A DNA stretch of 64,000 nucleotides from Brachypterus glaber. Taxonomy: Eukaryota > Arthropoda > Insecta > Coleoptera > Kateretidae. The stretch covers positions 77,484,895-77,548,894 of the forward strand of contig OY294044.1 in assembly GCA_958510825.1 (NCBI GenBank), in the 5' to 3' direction. The notes under the pieces were generated by a model. That model saw only the letters and a list, made by a program, of their open reading frames with translations, had not been told where the DNA came from and did not search any database. This document shows positions 24,230-35,733 of this stretch, one piece after another. Positions within the stretch are counted from its first letter, which is position 1. Each line of letters begins with the position of its first letter. The translations under genes were made by a program, and so were the position numbers.

Positions 24230-25074
24230 TCTCAGGGATTGTTTGACACACGGTTCACACCGAAACAATTTTTAGCTCAACTTTCATATAGCCCAAGTAT
24301 TTTTTTCATAATTTAATTATTTAGAGCGTTGGCATCTTTTTAAGACCAAATCTATCGATAAGTTTTTGAGAAAAATGATTTTCATTTGTTTTAACATAAA
24401 AAGTATGATATATTTTAAAAAATTAATTTATTTTTAGATATTCAGATTTTACGTCAAACACTGAGACAAAAAGTTTCTATGGACGTTTGTGTTAAATGGC
24501 TTCTTAGGCTAGAACACGTTTAAGGGGCATTTTTAGAATATTATTCACTTCATAACTCCGGAACGGTTTAACTTATTAACTTGACAATTTTACTGTAGTA
24601 TGCAACCAATAAACACCATCATTTTATGACATAAAAATTAAATGTTTAACCAGGGCCGGACTTATAGTTTTACATATAAATTATGAAGCGCCCATTATCT
24701 ACGCCCCTGGTCAAAAACTTAATTTTAATAAAACGGTAAATGTTTACATTTATTGGTTCTATAGTTCAGTAAAAATTTAATGTTAATAAGTTAAACCGTT
24801 TCTGAGATAATATCATATTATGAAGTTCTAAATATTCTAAAAATGCCCTTTAAAAGTACGCTAGCTCCCTTAAAAAGCAATTTAGCTCAAACGTCTAAAA
24901 AACTATTTTCTCACTTTTTGACGTAAAATGTGAATATCTAAAATAATTTTTAAATATGTTATATTTTTTTGTTAAAACAAATGAAAAAATTGTTTTTCTC
25001 AAAAACACATCGATAGATTTTTTTAAATTTGGTCTTAAAAAGATGCCAAAGCTCTAAATAATTAAATTATGAAA
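24230..25074. mobile_element. Foldback element
   Basis: Inverted similarity runs from the outer parts (TAGAGCGTTGGCATCTTTTTAAGACC at about 24322; GGTCTTAAAAAGATGCCAAAGCTCTA at about 25031). It continues through TTTGTTTTAACA / TGTTAAAACAAA and ACGTCAAA / TTTGACGT to a centre near 24660 (TTAACTTATTAAC-like arms). A separate GGGCCGGACTTATAG fragment lies at the centre. Non-coding. Confidence 0.6.
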
Positions 25075-25082
25075 AAAAAACT

Positions 25083-25309
25083 ATGAAGCTGAAGTTTGCA
25101 ACGTTTTTTTGCAACGAAAATTCAAATAGTATATTAAAACACTTATTCCATAACAAGTTTTTAGCGCACTAGTACTTTAGAAAACTCGCCGAAAGCGGCT
25201 TGTTTTCTAAAATTGTACTCGTGCGCTAAAAAAGTATGTTATAAAACTAGTACTTTAATATAATGTTTGAATTTTCGTTACAAAAAAACGTTGCAAACTT
25301 CAGCTTCAT
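25083..25309. mobile_element. 8-bp-TSD hairpin MITE, family D copy 1
   Basis: The ends ATGAAGCTGAAGTTTGCAAC and their inverse are flanked by the perfect 8-bp duplication AAAAAACT (25075-25082, 25310-25317). Internally, inverted TAGTACTTTA-like arms and GCGCACTAG / CTCGTGCGC surround the centre. Non-coding, 227 bp. The 8-bp duplication suits hAT-type elements. Confidence 0.9.
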
Positions 25310-25344
25310 AAAAAACTTGACAAGCCAACTAGCCAAGCTAGCTG

Positions 25345-25530
25345 GCACCGATTTGCCTTATTAAATGAATGGCTAATAATTGAAATTTGGCGAAGGCGAT
25401 AAGTGAAGCGGACGCTCCCTATAAAAAATGGTTCGAAAGTCAGTATAAGCCGGTGGTTCCCTCTACTACTAGCCCACACAAGTCCTATACTTAGGGGATG
25501 CCTAATTAAATAGAATATCTAAACAAACAT
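25345..25530 (+). repeat. SINE-like dispersed repeat, copy 2
   Basis: Same family as 3890-4075. Shared words are AATTGAAAT, CTCCCTATAAA, CCGGTGGTTCCCTCTACTAC and CACACAAGTCCT, with a TTAAATAGAATA end. No gene content. Confidence 0.55.
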
Positions 25531-26122
25531 GTAATATGATATTTTTAATCGGAAAAATCAAATAAATATCGGTCAATTTTAATAGCGTGGTGCCACCCGT
25601 AATATACATTTTTCTTCGAGATATTTTATCGTGATTGATAAACATTATGCTTTACCCTCGTACGTACGCGCATTTTCAAAAGGTTTAGCATGCTTCTTAA
25701 AATAAATCCAGTGCGGTATTTTAAGACGCAGAATCGTCGCAAAACTATGCGGAATTCGAATTGTTGCTGGGCTCTTTCTTTGGACTCTCTAGACGTGTCT
25801 GGTTTTCCCAAGTTTAGGTAAGCGGCATTCCGACTGAAAATCGACCGCCGTATTTATAGAAATGCGCTTCAAAACTGTACAGATCACTCATAAACGAACC
25901 GAGGAGCATTATATCACCCTACAGGGGTGATACAGGAACCAGGGTTTCCAGTGGCAAAAGAATCAAGAAATTTAGCTAGTCAGGGAAAGTATTCTAAAAT
26001 TATTTTTTTTCCTACACAAGCTTCGAGATTCGTGATAAAGTTATACGAGACTCTCGTAACGAGAGGCGGTCAGATTAAACGTGGTCACAATTACACACAT
26101 TTAACAAAAACTAAAATACATA

Positions 26123-26823
26123 TCGGGTGAGTCTTATTTTTGTCCACCCCCAAAATTAGGATTAATCTTCATTCGATAAAGACGAAACTTGGATGATTTA
26201 TATAATTTGACATTGGCTATAAAATGGCGTATTTAGTTTTTTTGTTTCACTTCCGGTTTCGTCGGAACTGGCATAAATATATTTTAACTTTTTTTTTTTC
26301 GTTTTTCACGTATAAAAATAAGATACACATAATTTGCCTTCTTTTTACTTGCCTAATCTTCAAAGTACATCATAAATTTGGTATAAGATAAATAGCGGAA
26401 AAATACTGTACAAATAAAGTTTACATAAAAAATAGGAGTTCAGGGCAAAAACACGTTTTTTTAAGCTTTAATTCGCTGTCACTGATCAAATTTTTATTTT
26501 AATATTAGTTTTATATTTTTTTAAGCTTAAGTAAGTAAAAACAAGGTAAATTATGCGTATCTCGTTTAAAAAAAAAAAAAAAGACAAAAGTAAAAAAAAC
26601 AATCAGTTTTCTATACATAGAATTATCGTCTAAATTTAAACATTACAGGGTGTTCCATTAAAAAAATATATTTATGCCACTTCCGGCGAAACCGGAAGTG
26701 AAATAACAAACATAATAAAAAATTTATAGCCAATGTAAAATTATATAAATCACCCAAGTTTTATTTTTATCGAATGAAATTTAATCTTAATTTTGGTGGT
26801 GGACATAAATAAAACTCACCCGG
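26123..26823. mobile_element. TA-flanked MITE with CCGGGTGAGT ends
   Basis: The left end TCGGGTGAGTCTTATTT and the inverse of the right end CCGGGTGAGTTTTATTT are flanked by TA (26121-26122, 26824-26825). The arms pair over about 150 bp, through GTCCACC, a CATTGGCTATAAA-like segment and CACTTCCGGTTTCGTCGG. It shares that subterminal motif with 42151-44623. 701 bp, non-coding. Confidence 0.8.
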
Positions 26824-27606
26824 TATTTGGAAATGACCTAATTTATCACCCTGCCAAGTTTGTCATACCAAACACCCTGTATAAGTTAAAACATAGAAAA
26901 GCATATATCATAATAAAAAAATACAGAACGATTTTTTTTTGTTTGAATTAGGTATGTAGATAAAAAAATTAATAGTTATTTAGGATATTGCCCGTGAGAA
27001 AATTAACCCACGAGGCTGAAGGCCGAGTGCGTTAATTTTAGAGAGAGCAATATTAGTTTACTCACGAGTAACATACAAATTTTTATCCAATAAATAGCTT
27101 AGAAATTCGTATTTTTATTAAAAATTTTAATGACATTTACAAGGAAATAATTTGACAAGTGACAGTTGAGTGGGTAAAATAAATAATTGTCCAATCTATA
27201 AAGTAAAAGCCACGTGTGTGTTATTGTTGAGTTTCTTTATTTAAAATAAAGCTGGTAATTGTCTTATTATCTGAATGTATTGGATAAATATAATTTGACC
27301 TTTTCCAATGGAAATTTTATTTTCACCTAGATATGTATAATAAATAATTTATTATCATTAATTATACAAAAACAAATAGTTTATCAGTATTACTTAGTCA
27401 GTCGCGTCATCTAATTAAATTACTTTTTTATTTCACAACAATATTGGACCTTCGGAGATATTAAGGGATCATCACAAAATTAAAATAATTAAAAGTGCCA
27501 TTAAAAAAACTACACAACAAATACTGGGAATATTTAAATATCAGGGTAATTGAAAAGAAAAAGAAATTGGCCACCCTCATTAACCGCCCAGTTAAATAAT
27601 TTAGTT
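26824..27606. other. Cact intron, no feature resolved
   Basis: AT-rich. A weak inverted arrangement with CACGAG/CTCGTG words occurs at about 26990-27080, but no exon or defined element was seen. Confidence 0.4.
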
Positions 27607-28868
27607 AAAACAGGGTGGCCACATGTCTGGAAAATAAGGGAAGTCATGGAAATGTCAGGGAATTCAATTTGTCAGGGAAATGTCAGGGAATGTTATTGAA
27701 AAAAAAATTAAAAAAACTGGGAATTTGATTGAAAAACCTGGAATTTTATTTTTTTTATACCTTTTTTTCATTTAGTTTTTACCTAAAACCCAAAAAAGTT
27801 GGGGAAATCTCTGGGAAAAATATGAAAATTTGTCAGGTAAAATTTTTTAAAATCAGGAAAAAGTCAATAACTATTATTTATTATTAAACTCTTGATTGCA
27901 CAAAATTTAATGTCATCACGTTTATCAATTCAAATAAAAGGACCCCGCACATTTACTAAGAATAATGTATGTATACCGCGGATTTGGCTTAAACTTTGAT
28001 ATGTTGTACTTAGTCCTTAGTTCAAAACTCGATATTGGAAAGACCAAAACTTAAGACAGGCCAAAATATTCATAAAATATGAACCTAAACGAACAAGAAA
28101 ATTACTCGATCTCAGCAAGGTGGACCTAAAGACCTATACAGGGCTGTTAACCGGACACTGCCCGTTAAGATATGATCTTAAAAAAATGGGAAAGTCTGAA
28201 ATCGACATTTGTCTTTGTTCAGAAGCACCAGAAACGGCCGAACACATTATGTGCTTCTGCGAAGCCATTACTCGCAAAAGGCTACAATATCTAGAACAGG
28301 TATACCCAAGACCTGCAGATATATCCCAAGTAGCCCCCAAAAAACTGAGGCTTCTTTGGAAGCCTAAAGTTTCATTTGGACTAAATTGCAAAGGGGATTC
28401 ACAATAGATCTCATTGGTCGCAGTGATTTGAATTGTATTGTAGTCCTTAGTTCCTTACAATTATACAATACAATACAATTGTATTGTAGTCCTTAGTTCC
28501 TTGAACTGCGTGGGTCACACCCTTGGCTAATCACGCGTTTTGGTGCAATAACCGATAAAAAACAGGCCTGTTTTCCTGTATCTCGGAATTCCGAATGACT
28601 AACTAAACTAACATTAGAACACAAATTTATAAATTTCTTATATTTAAGGGCACTGGTCTGCTTCAGTACGAGGCATCGAGCCATTTTACAGAAAAAAAAG
28701 TAAAAAAAAAAATTAAAACCATAACTCAAAAACGAAACAGCATATTTAATTTTTTGCGCAAATTGGTTCTAAGAACTTTTTTGTGTGTACTAAAAGCAGG
28801 GAAAATTTTAAATGTTATTCAGGAATGAATCGAGGAATCCTAATTTGCAAAACATGTGGTCACCCTTA
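27607..28868. mobile_element. CAGGGTGGCCACATG-ended MITE with a LINE inside, family E copy 1
   Basis: The left end CAGGGTGGCCACATGT and the right end ACATGTGGTCACCCTT are inverted. The interior has repeated TCAGGGAAATGTCAGGGAAT words, shared in reverse with 49642-49922. A LINE fragment (28024-28440) with its own target duplications is inserted. Confidence 0.65.
28024..28440 (+). mobile_element. LINE 3' end with 5' inversion (twin-priming-like)
   Basis: The plus-strand frame (28084-28407) encodes EPKRTRKLLDL and LKTYTGLLTGHCPLRYDL... with C and H residues of the tail zinc knuckle (HIMCFCEAI). The first ~50 bp (28024-28075) run in the opposite sense relative to the intact fragment at 22785-23270. 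The 13-bp duplication TAGTCCTTAGTTC flanks it (28011-28023, 28441-28453). A third copy follows a TACAATACAA tract at 28487-28499. Confidence 0.75.
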
Positions 28869-29918
28869 ATGTATATCGAAATATTTCTGTGAACGCTTAT
28901 GTACAAATCTGTATTGTTATCTCGACTTACTGCCGTTCTGCTAAACAGGATTGTTACTATGCCCTACTGTAGGGCATTGAAAGATTTTTTTTTGAAAAAA
29001 AAATTGTATTTTTTTTATTGAAGTTGTTATTTGGGAAAATGCAATATACCATCCACTGCGAATAGTATATAATGGAATGCGTAGCATTAGATATATTCTC
29101 TTGTTTTGTCTTTAAAACTGTAAAAATGTAATAAATTAAACAATACTAATACCTCATTATTATAACTGAGTTGGGCGGAAGTCAAAAAATGTTCAACTAA
29201 CCTGAAATTTGGTTTGCAAGCATAGGTTTTGAATTTAAACAACATAAGAGGGTGCATAGGAAAAATTAGAAAAAAGTGTTTTTTGAAATGCCTTACACAG
29301 TAAAGCAGTACTATCCGGTAAAACGATTAAAAATATTGTATGTTATTGTAATTAATTAATATTTCACATAAATGAGTATATCTTGCACCCAAATAAAGAA
29401 TTGTTTGTGGGTGGGATATCCCATGATTTAAGGAAAAACATAAATACAATAAAGAACAATGAAACCATATGTAAAAACTTCTGAGTTCATCGCAACTCAA
29501 GGTGAGGACTAATCGTTTTCCACGAAAATATGGAATTTTATTATATTTTAGAATTTTTGCAGTAAATGTTCTAAATAGGGTATTTAACTTTATTCTGATA
29601 CTAGGGTACATTAATAATAAAAAATAAAAATTCTACATTAGATTATATTACATTAGATTTAAAAAGTTTTAAATTATTTGGACAGGGTGATCCAATTATT
29701 TATACAGGGTCACCCAAAGTTAACTTTGAGTACACAAGCTAATATCTCGGTAAAGGCTTAAATCAATTTTTTTTTGACTTGTCTCTTTTTGAAATGATGT
29801 TGCTAATAACAGTCTTATTAGGAATTATAATTAACCTAAAATTTGCACATCTCTCTGGATTGGAAATATTTTGTCTAATTTAAATTAGGGTTGTTATGCC
29901 GTTTATTGTTTTGTTTAA
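28869..29918. other. Cact intron, no gene
   Basis: AT-rich; no exon or complete element was resolved. Short open frames lack coding character. Confidence 0.4.
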
Positions 29919-30590
29919 GGGGACTTTTCATAACTGGAAAAAAACTTATTATTTTTTTTGTGAAAAGAATATTGTACTTATTGAACTGATTTCTTTTGGA
30001 CCTGTTTATAAAACATATTAAAAATATAATTTTTTTTTGAATTTTTAGTACATTTTGACCACTTCAGAGTGCGTCTTCCAAAAGACATTTTTTAAACGGC
30101 TCCACAGTTTTTGGGCTTCCTGTAACACATAGAGTAAAAATTTCAACGGGATTCTATCCATAAGACTAAATACTAGTAACTAAACCTAAAAAATATTCTA
30201 TTTTTAATATTTTTATTATTTTATAAACATTTTTGTAAAAAATGAAAAAAACGCCATTTCATTTTTCAGAAAATTTTTTGTAAAATGATAAAAATATTAA
30301 AAATAGAATATTTTTTAGGTTTAGTTACTAGTATTTAGTTAATGGATAACATCCCGTTGGAATTTTTACTCTATGTATTACAGGAAACCCAAAAACTTTG
30401 GAGCCGTTTAAAAAGTGTTTTTTGGAAGACGCCCTCTGAAGTCGTCAAGATGTACTAAAAATGCAAAAAAAAATATTCTTAATATGTTTTATAAATAGGT
30501 CCAAAAGAAATCAGTTCAATAAATATAATATTCTTTTCACAAAAAAAATTAAAAGTTAATTTTTTTCCAATTATGAAAAGAAAAGTCCCC
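29919..30590. mobile_element. TTAA-flanked hairpin element (piggyBac/Kolobok-type MITE)
   Basis: GGGGACTTTTC and GAAAAGTCCCC terminate the element, each next to TTAA (29915-29918 and 30591-30594). The two arms of about 320 bp are near-complementary (CAGAGTGCGTCTTCCAAAAG, ACGGCTCCACAGTTTTTGGG, AAACCTAAAAAATATTC) around a short A/T loop at about 30250. Non-coding, 672 bp. Confidence 0.85.
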
Positions 30591-30740
30591 TTAATTCGCA
30601 AGTGATTGTAAGTACTTCCTAATAATGTTTATAAGCCTTATAACGTAGAAATAAATACATAAATCATCGTACCATCAAAAATATTTAATTACATGTTGGT
30701 TTAATACAAGATCACTTGATCATTACATTATAAGAATTCA

Positions 30741-30985
30741 GGGCCTTCGAGAGGTGGGGTTGGGCCTGTCTCCCCTCGGGTCCGAAGTTCTGAGGGGCCC
30801 GGATTTTTCATTTTTATTCATCAACATTTTTGAGAGGAGGTAAAAAAATTTTTTTTGTGGGCCCGATTTTTGTCGGGGGCCCGGGTGATGAACTTTTTTT
30901 TTAGTCATCAAAATTTTTGGGAGGAAAACAAAAAAGTTAGTCGGGGGCCCGAACCAATTTGTTCTCTACGGCCCTTAAAAATTGA
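30741..30985 (+). repeat. GGGCCCG-rich dispersed repeat
   Basis: The words GTCGGGGGCCCG, GGGGCCCGGATTTT and GGGAGGAAAACAAAAAAGTT recur here and at 46495-46620. The ends GGGCCTTCGAGAGG and CTACGGCCCTTA are related inversely. Possibly a non-autonomous element; non-coding. Confidence 0.5.
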
Positions 30986-31651
30986 ATTATGTTATATAAC
31001 AGTAAACTGGGTAAAGGAACCATTAGGGCGGCTTTTGACCAAGGTATTATAGCGAACTAGCATTCAGTATCGGACCACCCGGCATGTGGGGCAAATGCAT
31101 TTTCCCACCACGCCGGGTGTTCGGATACTCAATGCTAGTTCGCCATGACAAGAAAGCAATGTTTTATATTTGAAGCACTACAAAACTGACACGTAGCAGT
31201 TTTTTTCAAACTTATTTGAAATTCCGATTTAGTGTCCTTAAATGGCGAGTTCGTCAGACAGAAATAACTTGCTCGTCGTCGAAAATATTTTGGAAATCCC
31301 GCAATATAAAATGGGTTTACAGGTCCGGACTAAGTATATAATTTTCTAGTGAAACATTTTAAAACGATTTGATTTCGCCGTTTTGAAAGCAATTATTCCG
31401 ATAATTAGGAGGACTGGGTACTTATGGCCCGGTCTGACAAGGTCCTTGGAGGCCCGCAAATCTTTCCTAAGGGCCCTTGAAACAAAAGACATTCAAATAA
31501 ACAATAATAAGTTATTACGGGCCCCCGGTTCGTTTTTTCTGCATGCTCTTTGCTATAAAATCAAAGCGGACCCTTTAAATTCCTTTTTAATTCGGGACCC
31601 ACGCTAGGAAATCGTCAAAGGGGTCCGTAGTATAGTTCGTGCACGGGACTT
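30986..31651. other. Cact intron with repeat debris
   Basis: An inverted pair surrounds about 31070-31140 (CGGACCACCCGGCATG / CGCCGGGTGTTCGGA, with GCATTCAGTATC / AATGCTAG nearby), a probable small hairpin element. Around 31500-31610 there are units related to the repeats at 51115-51400 (ATAAAATCAAAGCGGACCC). No gene. Confidence 0.45.
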
Positions 31652-31663
31652 GGAGAACAAATT

Positions 31664-33816
31664 TTGTATAAAAACACGACACTAAACATTAACATCGAAC
31701 TAAGCTCCGACCACCTTCCAATCATTATCACGGCAGGAGGCATACCAACCGCAAATCACACCAAAAAAACCGTTTACAACTTCTCCTATATTTCCGAACT
31801 CCTAGAAAGCAACACCAAAATCAATTCAATAAATTCCGTCCAAGAACTAGATATTGCAGTAACCACCCTCACCAATACCATAAAATCCGCAATGGACAGC
31901 GCCAAATTAATCAAAAAAGTAGATATCCAAAACCCACAGGACCTTCCCCGAGATCTCAAAGACTTAATCAGAGAGAAAAACCGACTTCTTCGTCGTGCAC
32001 GCACCCTCCAAGACCCCCATATAAAACGCGAAGCAAACAGACTTACCCAGGAAGTCAAAGACCGACTAAACGTACTAGCAAATTCCCGCTGGGAGGGAAA
32101 AATAAAGTCACTCAACCCCCAGGATAGATCACTTTGGAGAATGGCCAAAACCCTATCCCTCGACCACCAACGAGGCATGCCCCCAATTCACGGCGAAAGA
32201 GGAGTCGTCTACTCCACCCCCGAAAAAGCCGAAGCATTTGCTGACGCAATGCGGAAACAATTTCAACCAAACCCTCCAATCCCCCCCGACTCCGACTCCG
32301 AATCAGAGACCGACTCCGAGCCCGACTCGGACGACGAGAACTACGAGCAACTCATGCATGAAAGAGACATAAACCACATCTATAATAGAGTCACTAACCA
32401 AGTCGAAAACGACATTATCACCCCCACATCCCCCGAGGAAATCAAACGCATCATCAAAAATCTCCCAAAAAGGAAAGCCCCCGGTCCCGATCAAATACCG
32501 AATAAAATCCTTAAAATACTCCCCCGGAAAACCATTATGGAAATCGTTAACATTGTTAACGCAATGCTCAGACTGCGCCACTTTCCAAAGCCCTGGAAAA
32601 ACGCAGACGTAATAGTAATCAAAAAACCCGGACAAAATCCAACTTTTGCTGAAAGCTACCGCCCCATAAGCCTCCTTTCCTCCCTAGGCAAAATAGCCGA
32701 GAAAGTCATACTAACCAGACTTCAAACTCTAGTTGAAGAACTAAATCTCCTTCCAAATGAGCAATTCGGCTTCCGAAGCAGACACTCCACAGTCCACCAG
32801 GTAGCTCGCCTGGTAGACTCTGTAACGGACGGACTAAATAGGCGCGAAGCCGCGGGACTGATCCTCCTGGACATCGCAAAAGCCTTCGATAAGGTTTGGC
32901 ACAAAGGTCTTGTAGCCAAACTCCACTTTCTCGGCCTCCCCCCAGGCATCACCAAACTCATAGCCTCCTTCCTCAAAGGCAGAGATTTTCAGATAAAAAT
33001 AGGCGACTGTAAGTCCAACACCCGCCGCATCAGAGCTGGCGTTCCACAAGGTTCCCCACTATCCCCCCTTCTGTACAACCTCTTTACGGCAGATATTCCA
33101 AAAACACAGGGCACTGAACTAGCCCTGTTCGTCATGACACCGGCATCCTAGCAAAAGCCAGAAACCCCCAGCGCATCCATATCGCCCTCCAGCGCCAAAT
33201 GGATGCCCTAATCAAATGGTTCTCCAAATGGAAAATCAAAGTAAACGCCAATAAAACCAAAGGCATCCTAATCTCTAGGATTAGAAGAGGCCCACCCCAA
33301 CCCATTCAGATAAATGGCCACCCCATTAACTGGGAAAACCATGCCAAATACCTCGGCATTACAATCTCCAAAAACTTGACGTGGGATCAGCACGTCAAAA
33401 ACACCCTCCAAATAGCAAATTGCCGCCTCTCCAAACTCTACCCCTTAATAGGCAGAAAGAGTCCCCTATCCATTAAAAACAAACTTCTTCTCTACAACCA
33501 AACCCTAAAGCCGGTACTTCTTTACGGAGCCCCAGCCTGGAATAAAATCACCCTTAACAAAGCGCTCTCAGCAAAACTTCAGGCCTTCCAAAACAAGGCA
33601 CTCAGAATATGCCTCGATGCCCCCTGGTTCATGAGGAACAACCAGATACACAGAGATCTCGAAATGCCCCTCCTAAAAACGGAAATCATCCGCTACAGCA
33701 CGTCTTTTATACAAGACAATTTAGATCACCCAAACCCCCTCATTTCAAACTTTCTAGATTACGATCATGAAATACACAACACTCACAAAAAGATCAAAAA
33801 CGTCCTCAACCAGTAA
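31664..33816 (+). pseudogene. LINE ORF2 reverse transcriptase, frameshifted at the catalytic motif
   Basis: The frame 31664-33151 contains the RT blocks KRKAPGPDQIPNKIL, ESYRPISLLSSLGKIAEK, NEQFGFRSRHST, LDIAKAFDKVWH (catalytic Asp) and RAGVPQGSPLSPLLYNLF. At about 33130 the expected FADD is broken. The first frame reads LFVM and stops, while the other frame resumes as HDTGILAKARN and runs to 33816 with a normal Jockey C-terminus (LQAFQNKALRICLDAPW). A net 1-nt loss plus a substitution explains it. An acidic Asp/Ser/Glu stretch at about 32290-32345 precedes the RT. Not able to make active enzyme. Confidence 0.85.
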
Positions 33817-33940
33817 TGGTACCCACTAATACAGGACAGATGCATTCCCAGCATCAGTGAGATAGTCTCACTCCTCCCGCACATCCCTCCTCTCCCTATC
33901 ACATCCCTCCCCATCCCCCTCCCACCCACTCCACAGCGCC

Positions 33941-34039
33941 AAATTATGACAGATGCAACTCGCATCAGTGAGCAGAGACTCACTCCCCCCAAATTATGAC
34001 AGATGCAACTCGCATCAGTGAGCATAGACTCACTGCCCC
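33941..34039 (+). repeat. Two ~50-bp tandem units in the LINE 3' UTR
   Basis: The units start at 33941 and 33991 (AAATTATGACAGATGCAACT, then CGCATCAGTGAGCA and AGACTCACT). A diverged third unit lies at about 33820-33866. Such 3' UTR repeats are common in Jockey-clade LINEs. Confidence 0.8.
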
Positions 34040-34144
34040 AACTTTCAATTCAGATTAAATATTTTTTTAGATAAATGAGCCATAGGCTGCGCCTGTCTCT
34101 TAAAGACCCAAACAAACTATTGATGATGATGATGGAGAACAAAT

Positions 34145-35229
34145 CTAGTGTCCTTAGGAATACCTAGTAATAATTTATCTTATTTTTTTTTTTAGTACCT
34201 ACAATTTTGTTAAATATTACAGATAAAATTACCAAATTATACTGGTCTGCTGTCACACACAAACCTAGGTTTAGGTGACAGACCAAAAAGTTTAGAAATA
34301 TAAAATAATCAAGATTTTTTACCTAATGTTAGCTATAAAAACAAACATATATTCATGTAGTATATTTATATTATATTATATTTTGTAATAAAAAAATAAT
34401 AATAATTATTAATTTATTAAAGATGCTGCATTAAGATTAAATTATTTAGCACCAATATTGGTGTGCCTATAGTGGTTTGTCCAATAATTTGACCAATGAA
34501 ATGTCAGATTTGTTTTTCACATTAATTTTTTTTTGTTAAATTCTTAGTTTAGTGTGCAAACTAACTTTTAGAGTTACCTACTGCATTTACTGCGAAAGTT
34601 TATCTCCGAGTCGGGACGATCAAAAACCAGTGTCGGACTTGCGGGGAATGACTAAAAGCGCTAAAAATGCCAAGCCAACTCTGCTAATGCATAAAACAAA
34701 ACAAGGTCGAATTAAAATTAGAAATATTGGCCGAAAACGCGTGATTTCGTAGGTGTTTTTGCGCCCGGTACGTTTTATTTTCGTCTTCTCCCATCTACAT
34801 GTATTGGACGTAAACATAACGATGTTTTCAATGAATTGCTTCAAATTAGTTAGCTAAAAATATTTTAGATTCTAAAATTTAAAAACATGTGTAACATGAA
34901 AAAGGTTGAGATAACTTAACTTATTTATCATAATTGGAAACTTCTGAAAATTACAAAATTTTAAACGTTTTTCACTTTGTTAATTTTATACATATTGTAT
35001 ATCTGACATAATTGGTATGCTGTTAGTAGTGCTCGAATCGAGGTATTCATTTACCGGGAGCTCACAAAAGTTAGAATTTTAAAAAACCAATTTTTAATGA
35101 AAGACCTCGGTCGTTAGCCCATTGGGTAACTAATAAACATTATTATTATTTTTAAGTGGCGTCCAGACGCCATGTTTGTTTTTAAATTCAATTTTTTTTG
35201 AAAAAAATTACGTTTCCTTCTATTTTTTC
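34145..35229. other. Cact intron, little resolved
   Basis: It holds an isolated copy of the CTCGAATCGAGGTATTCATT end word at about 35032 (compare 15437). Otherwise AT-rich; no exon. Confidence 0.45.
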
Positions 35230-35530
35230 GTTTTTTTTTTTAAGTTTATCTCCCTATAACTTTTTTGTTTTTAGCGGAATTTTTTCATGTTTTTGCACGA
35301 GTGATCAATTTAATAAAAGTATTTTTTTCGTCAAAAAAAACAAAGTTGATCGGAGATTTTATTCCTTATAACTTTTTTATTTTTGGGGGGATGTTCTTCA
35401 ATTATTATAGACTTCGTGTTCTTACCACAACTGATTTTTTTCTGAAAAATTTAAGTCGATCGGATCATTCTTTCTTGGGTTATCATGCGGACAAGAAAAC
35501 GTGACATCCGGTTGTTTATAATTGTATATA
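35230..35530 (+). repeat. Dispersed repeat related to 20980-21420
   Basis: Shared words are ATAACTTTTTTGTTTTT, TTTAATAAAAGTATTTTT, AAGTCGATCGGATCATTC and GGGTTATCATGCGGACA. Here the ACAGACGG tract is absent. Confidence 0.55.
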
Positions 35531-35733
35531 ACGCATTTGGGTACATTGTGTTTATTTTTTATTTTTTTTTTCTGTTTTCGTGGTCCAAAATAACTTTATA
35601 ATACTTCTCTAATTTACAAAAATATCCTGGGACGGAAAAAAACTTATTACGGAACCCTTTATTATAAAGGCTTTATATGCGAACGGAGTAGAACCTGCCC
35701 AATTTAATTCATGTATATCTTTTTCTTTTTCAG

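Larger units (their letters stand above)
31663..34133 (+). mobile_element. 5'-truncated Jockey-type LINE with 11-bp TSD
   Basis: The insertion is bounded by GGAGAACAAAT at 31652-31662 and 34134-34144. It begins in the tail of the endonuclease domain (SSDHLPI) and contains the reverse transcriptase and C-terminal region. A 3' UTR follows with about 50-bp tandem units (33941-34039), and it ends in a TGATGATGATGAT tract. Its base composition is more GC-rich and C-biased than its surroundings. The low decay and intact TSD suggest a fairly young insertion. Confidence 0.85.

Noticed and set aside
31786..33049. Several minus-strand frames up to 130 codons
   Set aside because: All are antisense to the Jockey-type LINE ORF2.
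34552..34752. 66-codon basic frame
   Set aside because: No splice context, homologue or domain recognised; likely chance in the cact intron.
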